Below, piece by piece: positions 26,641 to 38,329 of a stretch of 64,000 nt of DNA. The stretch's first letter is position 1; the number at the start of each line of letters is the position of its first letter. The DNA is taken from assembly GCA_000320545.1 (NCBI GenBank), contig ADNK01003099.1:5001-69000 (forward strand), in the 5' to 3' direction. The notes under the pieces are model-generated. The model saw only the letters and a program-made list of their open reading frames with translations. It ran no database searches and was not told the origin of the DNA. A program made the translations under genes and the position numbers. Source of the stretch: Bigelowiella natans CCMP2755 (lineage: Eukaryota; Cercozoa; Chlorarachniophyceae).

Positions 26641-28730
26641 TCACCAATCTCCGGATAGTCTAAAACTACCACTATGTGCTGCAAATATGTGTAATTTTGC
26701 AAGAATTTTATCCGAAACATGGTTGTAACGAACTTTCACATTTGGACGCAACGTCCAAAAGGCAGAGACATGCTCTTTTATGCAATCTTCATTTGCACTA
26801 TCGTTAGTTCCTTGGTAGTTATAATGCTGATCTTTTTGCATTTGCATCATTGGCTTCACTAAGACTCGATCTTTCGTCAGTTCTAACACCTCCGCCAGGA
26901 CAGAATAAAACATTGATGGTGACGACGATGACGATGATGATAATTCTTGGAAGGGAATATGTACTTTTTGTACCCGTTTCAATTCTTTTGACAAAGGCCC
27001 TTTTGAAGATTGGATCTTCACGCTGACTGTAGACCCGACGATAGGCTCACCATAACCACTAGATCGTTCAAGTCTAATGTCTCGCAGTGTTCGAAGTTCT
27101 CTTCTTAGCGCAAGTAGTGCATGTGCACCACGGTCAGTGATTCCATTGCCGATAAGAGTGAGACTTTGAAGGTTGTATGTTGAGTTCGAGGTCTTTTCTT
27201 TCAAAAGTGCTCGGCATAATTTGCGAATGCCACTATCCCCCAATTGCGTCCAGCTTAAATCTACGTGCTTTATAGGACAAGATTTGATAATATTAGCAAT
27301 TAGAGGAGCAGCTTTAGGTCCTAGAGGATTTTGGGAAAGATCCAGCCGACGAAGTGCCGTGCCGGCCTCTTCAAGCACGAAGCTGATTTCCGATAGTTCT
27401 TTAGTTGATAGAAACATCCTTTTCAGACTTAGCTTTGAGCGACGACGGCCCGAATTCTCAAGCTCGTACAGTTTTGACCGTGTAAAATCCACCGCCTGGT
27501 GAGCCTTGGCTCGGCAAAACTCCTTGCGTGCGGAGTGGATAGCTGGATGCGAATTCATGAACAATAACCATTTCAGACGGAATCTGATTCGGAGAGACTT
27601 TTTTTGCTGGTTTCTATAATCTCGAGCTGCCGCATCCACCGATTGTCCCCCCCCTGCTCCTCCTTCAACCCGGGTGCTTGCAACTGTCCCCGGAGTTGCA
27701 GAGTCCATTGAAAGAAACCGAGTGCGGCGACGTCTGGTAGGGGTTGATACGACTGAATTTGACATGAATCTTCTTGTTTGTTCTATTCTGCAGCCTGAGG
27801 AATCGTATAGGCATATATGATGATGATTCCTCTGTTTGAAATCGCCATCCACATTATTACTATCATCATGGGCCTGCTTCTCACTATCATACTCCACTGA
27901 CGGCATTGGGGCATAATGTGCGTTGGGAGACGTCTTAGAGATAAGGCAATTGTTAATCGGAGGGCATTTCAAGGCCATTTCCTCGTCGCATACGACTGGA
28001 TTATTCTCCAATCTACCGACAGTACAGTCCTCCTTTTTGTGTCCTTTGCGGGCTAATTCACTTCCGTCATTGATGCTTCTTCCAAATGTTGCCGCTGCAA
28101 ATTGCCTACTGACCATATTTCCATCATCCGTGTCGTTCCTTGATTTTTCCTCTTTAAATCTTGGAAGTGTGCCACAAGAATCATCAAATGCAGAAACTGC
28201 AAGTCCTGTAGTTGATGAGGTGGTGGATGTGCTTAAAGCTGATGATCGAGTGGCGGTTGGCCCGTTTGAATCGTCATACATGAGAGAATCATCATCCTTT
28301 TTCTCTACAGTGATACTTATGGAGACTCTTTGCGAATTTATCGATTCAGGCTGTGAGTGCTGTTCTTTTCCGTGCTGTTGCCCTTGTTCTTTCAGCAATG
28401 ACTTGATATCGTGTTGATGGAAATACGAATCATCTCTCATTCCGTCTATCTTGGCGATCGAATGCATTTTTTGAGCTGCGAGCTGTTTGTCTCTCCCCCT
28501 CTGTCTAACAATCCTCTTCATCACTTGTGCACAGAAGGCAAGGACAATTGGGTTGTTGTGGTGGTGATCGACTAGTAGTGTGGAATAGTACGCGTAGTAT
28601 CCAGAATCAAGGAGCTGTAGAATACTCAAAGGGGAGGCTGGGTGCTGAACATCGAATAAAGCAGCTGCGCCCGTCAACCAAGCAATGATTTTGAGCAGAA
28701 ACAACTCCAGAATTATCGACCACCACCTTC
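26641..28730 (-). CDS. Leucine-rich-repeat (RNI-like) protein, 5' end open
   Basis: One long exon encoding about 690 residues. The first third is helical/hydrophobic (FLLKIIAWLTGAAALF). The middle is a long low-complexity region rich in Ser, Asp, Asn and Arg. Near residue 440 come ribonuclease-inhibitor-type repeats: LRRLDLSQNPLGPKAAPLI, IKHVDLSWTQLGDSGIRKL, LQSLTLIGNGITDRGAHALL. These usually make a protein-interaction solenoid. There is no in-frame ATG near the 5' end; a pyrimidine-rich tract ending AAG near 28730 suggests an acceptor, so upstream exons are missing. They may belong to the 3' end of the adjacent membrane-protein gene. The + strand complement is not coding. The gene is convergent with the zinc-protein gene. 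Confidence 0.7.
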
Positions 28731-28895
28731 ATAAAGCGATTGATAGGACGGGGGAAGAAGGGGAAAACAAGCAAAGAACGAGAAGAAAAAAGAGAGTGAG
28801 AAAGGAGATCACTTTTATTTTAGAGTTCCAATGTAACACCAAAAATACAATTTCTTTTTCTACTCTTCGCTTATCAATCATGAGCCGCACAGTAG

Positions 28896-30361
28896 TTATG
28901 CTGCTGCTGCTGTCATCACCCTGCACCCTCTAAGACAAAATACTATATTGCAGCTGCCACTGCTACTCTTACATTGTGAATGAGAGGAAGGCAACAAAGC
29001 TATAAACGAGATTTCGTGATATGAAACCCTCGGACCCCCGGATACTGAAGACTTTGCGTCCAATCAAATACGACAGGTATTGTATAAGGAACAGTAGCGA
29101 GAGGCTGTAAAGGATATAATTCACGACTGGATTGAAGACATGGGCTCGAAGGAACTTGATGAAGTACATCACTGCTACGAGCACGATGATCATTAGCGCG
29201 AGCCAGAAGGTGACCCAATAGAGCATGATGGTGTTGACCATCACCAACAATATCATCTTGATATTTCTGCAAAAAGACAATCGACACAAGCAACTAGATG
29301 AGGACGTGGCAGTGAGGACAAAAGCAGAGCAATGTCGGTGGGCTGTGGGTTGTTGCGGTCTCCCACTCACACACCCATCTCCGCGCATACAAATCCACTC
29401 AAACGGGCGCTGGTGCAGGACACTGCCAACTACTACTTCTGCTACTACCCGTTGGCGCTGAAGACGTCCTGGGGATTAAACCAGTACTCTCCCCTCCTCA
29501 GCCGAAGGATGTGACGCTTGTACGCGTTGTAGAGCCGCAGGAGGAGGACCGAGCAGTTGAGGGCAGCAAGCATGGAGAGAAGCACTGCACGCTCGCTAAT
29601 GATTCCCGTAATCATCGTAACGGGCACTCCCTGAGTAGACTGAAGCCACGTCAGTGTGTATCCAGCCACATGAAACCCCACGGCCTTCATCGTGCCATCC
29701 ATGATATACCGCGCTGGGGAAGGGTGATAGCGGAAGTCCACGGCTAGCATCTCGTCGTTGTCAAAGCTGCTTTGGAGTGAGTATGCGATCCAGTGGAGAA
29801 GTTGCACCCCTAATATCGCGCACACGACTATTATCACAGCCCCAGCCCCAAGGGAGGCGAGTAGCATCAGCGGGGAATAGTAGTAATCGAGTGGGTGCTG
29901 CTCGAGCCGGACAAAGCCAAGATCTAGCAGCACGTTCGCATACTTCTTCTCGGCGTTGAAGCGGTTGGTATGGTTCTTGGACATGTCAAAGGACTGTGGA
30001 TGCGGGCTGATGGGCTCGTCTGCAAGGCGAATGACTGGTCTCCTCTTCTTCTGTTTACTGCTGTTTTGTTTTTTGTACTTGCCGAAGGCGGTGGTAGCAG
30101 TAGTAGTAGTAGTAGGAGAGGTGGAGGTAGTGGTGGTAGTTGTGGGACGCTGAGTCGATAGGGCCTGGTATTTGACGACGGCGTCATTGGATTTATTTTC
30201 TTGTGACGATTTCTGATTTCGAAATGATGATAACTGGGTGAGTGGCAAGGCGTGGATGAAAGGGTCAGAAACAAATAAACGGCGGAAATGATAAAGTTGC
30301 TACACACACCCCATTAACGATAATAGCTGCGACATATTCACCACACACATACACACACACA

Positions 30362-30396
<35 letters not shown>

Positions 30397-30530
30397 CTCT
30401 GCGCCGTGCACATTCACAGTATATTTATTATGTTCTCCTTAGGCACTCGCTCTACTTCCTCTTTTTCATTTTTGTTTCCCCCCCCCCCCCCCTTCTTTCT
30501 TCATTTTCTTTCTTCTTCCTCTCCTACTAT

Positions 30531-30568
<38 letters not shown>

Positions 30569-33141
30569 GAGCAGAGAGGTTGGGATTGGATCCAAATAAT
30601 CGGTAATAGTATGAGCTATCAAATCCGTGTTGATCAGGAAAGTAGTCCCCATTGCCACCGCTACCACCACCACCACCCCCACTGCTGCTGTCTCTTAGAT
30701 GATTTTCATGCGTGATGTAGATGTAAGGAAACAGCCCGAGGAAGAGGCTAGGCCAGATCTTGATCACCTAATATTTTGATTTCTTGTTTGTTAATTCATT
30801 CCTGAGCGGCAATCTAAGCATTGCTGCAACAACGGCCTTGGAATGGCGACGATGACAGAGAGCTCTGAGGAAGAAAACGGTGCGCGGCATGCTCAGGGGG
30901 AGGGGGGGTTATTATATAGTATTACCGAATCGCCGCGACTCCTGATACAAAAGAGAGGGATGGGGGGGGTTTCATACTTGCCTGAATTCTTGTTAAAGAC
31001 TAGCAACGCTGGGTCGAATCGCGCTGCGACATATAGCTCTGCGGCTGTGAGCCGTGCTTGAGCATAACCCATTCCTTGGGAAGCTTCGAGCTGTTGGTTC
31101 TGCTGCTGGTTCTGCTGCTGCTGCGGCTGTCGCTTTCCTTCACTCTCTGCGTATGGTGGAGGAAGAGGTGAGGGGGGCGGTGACGATGCCGAGTATCCCA
31201 AGGAAATGGGGAGAAAATGGGGCAAGGACGATGGTGGTGGCGAAAATATTGGAGAGAGGAATGGCATCGTGGGATCTTGGCTGCTGCTGGTAGTATCATT
31301 TGCTGATGATGAATTGAGCTCGGTCTTGCGACTTGAAGCTTGTGGGGAACCTCCTCCTAGCCCCCTATCGTCATCACGACGTATACTTGATATGCTGCAC
31401 AGATCACCGCCGGAGGGGCAACACGGCTTTATCGGAGTGCGCCTGTGCGCTCTCGCCGTGGTGTATTGCCGCCTTAGAAATTGATTCGTGTGAGGGTCGT
31501 CTTCGAGCGCTCGTTTGCCGACGTTCAAAGGATGCGAATGCCGTTGTTGTTCGTGCTGCAGCCGGTTCTTCAGCTTCCTGTTGCGTGGCGCTTGAGCCAA
31601 GAGAGTGTGTTCCATGTAGTAGAAGGGAAGACTGATAGACATGAAGGCAAAAATCGTCACCATCCATAGCCTCTGCCCGTAGCAGGACGTTAGCGTGCAA
31701 GAGTTGGTGAGGATCACTGCGAAAACAGTGAATACCATCAGGACGAAGAGAACAGGCATCCACACGGAAGGATCAAGATGAACGAGCTTCAGGTAAAACA
31801 GCCGCAAACGGTGCTTGCAAGCGGAGACGATGCGAGCGAGCACTCTTCGGAGGTGCAGCTTTATCGTGCGAAAGTAGAAGTGGATGCCAGCCAGGAGGAG
31901 GAGGAGGAAAAGGAAGGAAATGATGATGGTCAGGGGGAGGTTGAGGGTGGATATCACCCCCAGGGCCATCGTGAGCCCAGCATAGGCAATGTAAATGAGC
32001 GCGGTTGCAAGATCTAGCGAGATTCTGATGCCGGCCTCTTCGCAAGTCTTCGCCAAACGAGCGGAATGGAACCCAAACAGGCCAAAGGCCTCTCCCGTCA
32101 TCATCGCCGTGGTACCGGCGAAAATGAAAGAAAAATAGGAATAGCTGCGCAGGGAGTTGAACGAGACGCCAAGCAGCGTGGAGACCAGGAGCAAAGCTAC
32201 AGGCGTCCTTGTGACGACCAAGGAGGGGGAGGGAGAGGGGGAGGAAGAGGAGGACGAAGAAGAAGAGGAGATGAACCCCCACGAATGAATGAGCGTGCAG
32301 CTGAGCGTCTGTGCGATTAACAAGGCGAGGGCATAGCAGTGTAGCTGAGGCTGTATATCGATGGATCGCTCTACCACGACCCAAATCCCCACGAAGCAAG
32401 GAAGGTCTACGAGGAGGAGAATGTGCATCAACTCGCACCGGTGCTGACTCCAGCCGTAGTAGCTTGGCAGCCAGAACACGTAAGCGGCGACTGTGAGTAG
32501 CAGCATGACGGGGATGCGAGGAGTGTCGGCTTCATGTGTCTCTCGGCCTTCCAAGTAGGTGAAGAACACCCGCACAGGAGAAAGCCACGATGCGTGCACG
32601 ACTCGGTGCAACACGCGCTGCAGCGCGACGAGGAATACGGCGAGTTTGATGACGCTCCGAGCCATTCCTTCGTCGTTGCGGCTCTGCCTCTCCTTGACAC
32701 ACGCACGGACTATCACTCTGAAAAGCAGCAGCGCGACGAGGACACCCACGAGTACACCGGGAAGCAGGACGATCATAGTATAGCTCGGCACAACATCACG
32801 GCAGTCTCCCTTCGGCGTGAGGTCCCCCCCAATCATCAGATTCACCAGAAACTCGACCCAGTCATAGGGGGTGCACACGGAGTCCATGAGGTAGTACATC
32901 ACGGAGAGGATTCCCCAGAAGTAAACAAGGCAGACCAGCCACCAGGCTACCATGCTCGGCCACGTGTGGTGCGCCGGCATTGCGTTTGCTATCATGAGAG
33001 GAATGGCAAGGATCCACATCAAGGCGAAGACCGCTAGGAAGTTGTTACTGAGCCATACGGAGAGCGAGTCGAGAGGGTGGATTGCCGCGTACCTAGGAGG
33101 AGGACAGCAGGGGTGTGATCATGTTCGTGAACCGATTGGGG

Positions 33142-33214
<73 letters not shown>

Positions 33215-34979
33215 GGCACTTGAAGGACAAATTTTGATATGTGGATGATCTACTAGTAGTGATGGTGGTGAATACCTTGTCCCACCGACACTTATATTGA
33301 GTGTTGTCCCAACGAAGACGAGCTGCTCATTGCTTGTGAATGGAAGAGGGTTGACGCCACTGAAGAAAGGAACTCGCTCATGACCGCTAGCAAGAGAAGC
33401 TTGCTGATGCAACAGTACTGAGCACACGTCTCCCACTTGGTTATAAGTGGAATTGTCGGTGATTTTCGGTCGTGGGATTTGCCATATCTCTGCTTTTTTT
33501 CCGAGTACAAATAGCTCTAATTGGACGCTGCCCTGCGGAGCATCCCACACAACTCCATCAACACAACTAAAGTTCTGCATTCCGCCGCCAGTATCATTGT
33601 CACTAGCGCTACCATCACCAGTTTCATCATCATCGTCGTCACCCATTGAAACGAATTGGTCGAAGGTGAGAACGGCGAGTTGGAATTGTCCTCGAGGCCC
33701 AAGTTGTTGTGTGGTGAGGGGCGGGGCAGCAGACGAGTCGTTGGATGCTGCTAGCAGCACGCGATTAGCCGCCTGCAGACCTCCCATGTGCTCGATGAAC
33801 TCGGGTTCCCATTCCACCCACACGGCGAACCTAACAGCAGCTTGGAAGCTGGATAAATCGATCGGTATTGGCCCCTCCCCGAGCACGAAGACCTTGCAGC
33901 TTTTAAGAGGGGAGCGCACTTCCACCCAGGTCACTGCTGCTACGGGATTGCTGCTGCCACTAGCAAGCTCTCGAGCCGGCATGTTGGATACCATATATGC
34001 GAGCAATACGTAGGAGGACGAACCGGGGCCGCTGGTAAACGCCGTGTTGAAGCAAGCGAGGCCGTCGTTATTAGTCACTTGCTGCACCAGAAACCCCCCC
34101 CCCCTCTTGACCTGGACGCTCTCCGTCTCAAACTTCTCCAGGGGGGCCTGCACGATGTTGTCGTAGTTCCCGTGCATCCACACGGAGAAGAAGAACTCCA
34201 TGTCGTTGCGGTAGGTGTCGCTCTCGCCGAAGAAGATACTGAACCCCTCGGAATAGAGTTTCAGGAGCCCTTGCTGATACAAGGACAAGATGTCCTGGCT
34301 AAGAACCTCCTGCGTGATATTATCTGTCCGACCGAGACGATAAGCACCGATCTGAACAACTAGATTCTCAGCCTTAGTTGTCTCCCCATCTACAGATACT
34401 CTGGAAGATACAAGACAGCAGGGGCAATATAGAAGGGTGCGGAGGGGGGGGGGGGGGGGGAGAATGAGTGTGCATCAAGACTCTTTAATGATAATATTAA
34501 AGACGGTACACACGATAACAAGCACTCATAATAAGGGGGCGGGCCACTCACAACAGCAGCAGTCAAAACCTTGCTTCGACGCAAGTCTGGACGGTATCAT
34601 TTGCGTTTCCATAAATCCAGACAGAGCGGCTCTGAGGCTGCTTGGAGACCGATAATTGATAGATCGTGTCCGGGAGCGTAACATTAGAAGCATCACCAGC
34701 TGTGCTGTTGGTTGGGAAGAGCTGGCATTGGAATAAAACGGTGCCGTTTATCAGCACCGCACGGTGGTTCTCTATCTTCTCTGAGCCTGATTTGAGCGGA
34801 GGAATTTGTTAATACTCAATGACAGTTGATTGACCATGACTTTTGACAACGAAGCAATGACTGATCGAAACAGTGAATTCTGTTGCTATTTGCTTAGTAG
34901 CTATGGGTAAGCATCAGTATTCTTGAATATTCTTTGCATCTTTGCCCCTTCTTGCTTACCTCCTCTCTCAAACCTTTTT

Positions 34980-35021
<42 letters not shown>

Positions 35022-35699
35022 TTACTCTCTTTCTCTCTCTCCCTCCCACTCCCCCCCTCCCCCCCCGATATAGTAATCGGTTCTATTTCACAACTTTGAA
35101 CGCATTTCCTGTGGCCAGCTTCTTCACCGAATGGGTCATGGTTGGTGACGTGCACGCACACCTCTGTTCCAAGCGCTTGTGTAATTGCATGTTGGCTTAT
35201 GTCCCCAGGATAGGAGGCAGCAACGCCATTTCTATCTGCCGGGGGAGGGGGGATTGGGTGCGACATGAAGGCGTTGTCACCGCAATCACATCCAACAACG
35301 GCATGGAGGCTCATTGGCGGAGTAGCAGGGAATACAAACGCGAAATCTTCGATATCCAAAAGTAGGGGGGTCGCTTCTTCGCCAGGATTTTCGTAGTCGC
35401 GGACATTTCCGCTGTTGCGATCAATGCAGTCGGTATGCATCACCCACTCCATTCTTACATCCTGGCTTATTGTCCAACGTGCTGTGCCATCAGATGCTTG
35501 AAGATTGTCGCGGATAAGTAGACTTCGTATTCCCTTTTTACAAAGCATGAGCTTCGAGAGAGAGGGGCAGCTGCCCCCACTAGCCTCTTCGATGTCTATT
35601 AAGCAGATCTGGGCTCCAGAATTCACATTGTAGCAGCAAGCAATATATTGGAGATGGAGGGGGGGAGGGAATTGGCCTGCAGCACGAGTCGTAGTACTG

Positions 35700-35730
<31 letters not shown>

Positions 35731-36411
35731 CTGCTGCTGCTGTGTAGGTAGTGTTCGGAGCATACGGGTTCATAGTGCGGCATGTTGTTGTCTGGGTTGG
35801 CTTCAATGTAAGAGCACATGTACAGCCCTCCACGGGAGCCTTTCTACGATCCAGGATTACCGATTCCAAACCTATCATTTTCGAAGCAAACGCGTGCAGC
35901 ATGAGTGAGACGCTCATCAGCTGCACCCATGGCATTATGGTGCGAAACCCAAAAAACCGGCATGTGCAACAAAATACCCGGTCCGAAAAACCCAATCACC
36001 TTGATTCGTGCCGACACTGAAAAAGTGAGCTTCCGACTTGACGAAGTCTTGATAGTAGGGCTTTGCAACTTGTGTGATGCCAGTGTTTGGCGGGTATCTC
36101 TCAACCGTAGCAGGGAGGAACGTGAAATAAGCGCTGGTACAAATGACGAAGGCGAACATTAGTAATACGAGTAGACGGGACATAACCCTATCACTGGATA
36201 AATCTAGACACCGCATACGATTGGAGTCGACGTATCTTCCTGCCTCTTGCTTCTCGGTGGGGGGGGGGGGGGGGGCAGGAGGCATAGGACCAGAAGCTTG
36301 AATAGAGCCCTCAGGCAATTCCCGGATTTTTTGGTCGCTGCCTGCCCAATGGCTGTCGCTGTGTCTTTCTTTCGTATAAAACTTTACTGTATTGCTCTCC
36401 ATATAAAACAT
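28896..36411 (-). CDS. Giant multi-pass membrane protein with large ectodomain
   Basis: About ten exons, unrecognised family. The start is at ATG 36411, or at 36183 where a signal peptide begins (MSRLLVLLMFAFVICTSAYF). An extracellular part follows: Cys-rich (EGCTCAL, CDCGDNAF), Thr-rich, with Asn-glycosylation sites such as NGT, NST and NVT. In the exon starting 33093 the chain enters the membrane (FALMWILAIPLMIANAM). I count about 12 hydrophobic helices there and about 6 more in the exons ending at 30976, 30571, 29452 and 28977. Cytosolic loops are Ser/Pro/Gln-rich. Phases fit at the junctions 34740ff to 34398, 33272 to 33093, 29452 to 29274 and 28976 to 28929, the last giving a stop at 28896-28898. 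A plasma- or organelle-membrane receptor, channel or transporter is possible, but nothing identifies a function. Meckelin and polycystin motifs were looked for and not found. Confidence 0.65.
30363..30573. repeat. AT run, C homopolymer and CTA array in an intron
   Basis: AT repeats (about 30366-30393), a 14-bp C run (about 30478-30492) and a CTA array (about 30528-30565) fill the intron next to the exon ending NPNLSALE; the CTA array begins right at that exon's donor (GTAGTAGTAG on the sense strand). Confidence 0.9.
33145..33212. repeat. AT-GT-GA microsatellite in an intron
   Basis: AT (about 33145-33176), GT (about 33177-33199) and GA (about 33200-33212) runs fill the intron between the NISVGGT exon and the first transmembrane exon of the membrane-protein gene. 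Confidence 0.9.
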
Positions 36412-37212
36412 GAAAGCTACCTACAGGGTTACGATATGTATTGTTTAAGGGACGCGGAGAGCATTCTGTTTGGGCTGCATTGTTGATACTTGTCCTATAC
36501 CGACATTAATTCTAAACATAATAGGTTGTTAGATATTAATGAGTTATCATTAATGCTAGACCATAACAATTCCTAGCAGCATCGGCGAAAGCAGATAGAA
36601 ATATCGGATGTTCTGCATTTGATAGGATTGAACATTTAATGAATTAAAGGCGAATCAGGTACTTCTTTCAGAGAATATTAATCAGGCAGTGTTATTTAAA
36701 TCAGTCTTTCAAAACTGATCGAATGATTATTGAGGGCTATAGATTTTTATTTTAAATAAGCTGTAAAGCTCCGACTCATTGCTTCAAAAGTCGTTCATGA
36801 ATTGATATAACATCGCCTTGCGAAACGAATGTGCTTCAATATAATACCAGCCCGGCCTCGCTTGCCGCAAATTTGTAGAATGCAATCATTACATACATAA
36901 ATCTGCAAAAATAACAGTTAATGAGAATGAGATCAGAATCTCGAAATGAAAGTGATATGGGAATTCAATGGAGAATAGAGCTGAACGCTCCTTAGAAAAT
37001 ATTATTGACGATGTCTACGAATTTTCATGATCTTCTAATTTTGGGGATATTTTCGAATGAATTAGGGTTTAATTATCAGAATGTCTACCCGACTGACGAG
37101 AGAGCGAGCAGAAGTCTGGCTAGACGGCTTCTCCGAAATATGTCTTCGAAATACAGCCATCGGCCCTGAGCTTGCGCTCGAAACCCCTCGCAACACCGAT
37201 TACATCGGTACA
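36412..37212. other. AT-rich intergenic region
   Basis: About 800 bp of AT-rich sequence upstream of the membrane-protein gene and downstream of the small minus-strand gene. It must hold the promoter of the former. No open frame or repeat stands out. Confidence 0.4.
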
Positions 37213-38036
37213 TTAGAATAGCCGAATCGACACCGAAATAATCGTGCGTAACTCTATCCTCATTGGTAGACCTGTAACCACAACCCGGTTAAGCGTCAAT
37301 ACACACAATTTCTTCTCTTCGGAACGAACACCAGCGAGGCGACGGGCAAACGTTTCTGCAAGGACGCTAAAGTCAACTATCTGCTCCCACCAACCCTCTG
37401 TGTTTTGCGCAACGATTTCATTTCTTTCATCAAGAGCTGCAAAAATTTCTTACCTCGTCCATACTCGATCCTATGTCAGGGTGTCCCCTTCGGCTGCCAC
37501 TTCGTCCACGAGGGTGTCCCTTTCGGCTGGGTAGTTTAGAAGTCTAAGTGAAGTCGCTGATAAGTTATTCCCATTATTTTTAATCCTGCGACAATGAAAT
37601 CAGCTTGCACATTTTGGTAAATCGGCATGCACCGGAAGGAACCGATGAGAACTTCGGGCAGGATAGAAAAAGTGCCCGGAACTTACGACAAGGGATTGCT
37701 GCAGTCGCAGAGGAAAATAAGCGTTTATCTTTAAATTTAAAGCAGGTTTTGAATGTTCGATGACGTTCTTCCAATATCCCCTTTAAGAATGTCCTCCATT
37801 AAGCAGATGCACAGATGTGCTTTTCAAAAAGAGGCAACTCCCATGGTTCAACTACGTACGACAATGGATAATGATAAATTTAGGCGGAAAGTAGCATTCC
37901 CGTAGACCTTCGGCAACCAGCAGTCAAATCTGAAAAAATTGGAAGGGGTGTGTGGCGGCTTGCCCACACGCCCGAAGCGCAATTCTCTAATGATGTTCGC
38001 CAATTCTTCTAAGGTTCGATCTACATCTTCTACAGC
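37213..38036 (-). CDS. Small unrecognised gene hidden by lack of in-frame ATG in its exons
   Basis: Two exons are clear. Exon 37908-38036 (43 codons) reads AVEDVDRTLEELANIIREL then a segment with GKPPHTPSNFF and ends before GTCTAC. Exon 37213-37436 starts after TTTTTGCAG and reads LDERNEIVAQN, GWWEQIVDFSVLAETFARRL, EEKKLCVLTLNRVVVTG and ends in a stop at 37213-37215. At least one exon between them is uncertain (candidates at 37680-37790 and a 17-nt piece near 37470). The first ATG is probably upstream of 38036. The composition is that of a small helical soluble protein; no family was recognised. Confidence 0.5.
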
Positions 38037-38329
38037 CTTTGCATCGTTTCATATGTCTAAAAACATGTGAATGGTAGTCTTGCGTTTAGATACCGATGCG
38101 TGTCCACTATGAATCATCATGAGAAAACCCGTGCATGTTTTTCCAAAATAAGTGTTGGGCTATTTTGTTAGTTATAGTTTGGAAAGTTGAGAGTGCCTTT
38201 TGTTCCGAAATGGGAACGATTTTAAAATGAGTGTGCGGAGCTTTGTTGGATCACCACGCTGCATCTGCAGCTCGCATGGTAAAAGGGACATTCCGACTCA
38301 TGTCCTTGGCTATTTTCACCAATAAATAG

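Noticed and set aside
28896-36411. Identification of the giant membrane gene as meckelin, polycystin or HAP2/GCS1
   Set aside because: No defining motif of these families was found; the helix number and ectodomain do not fit.
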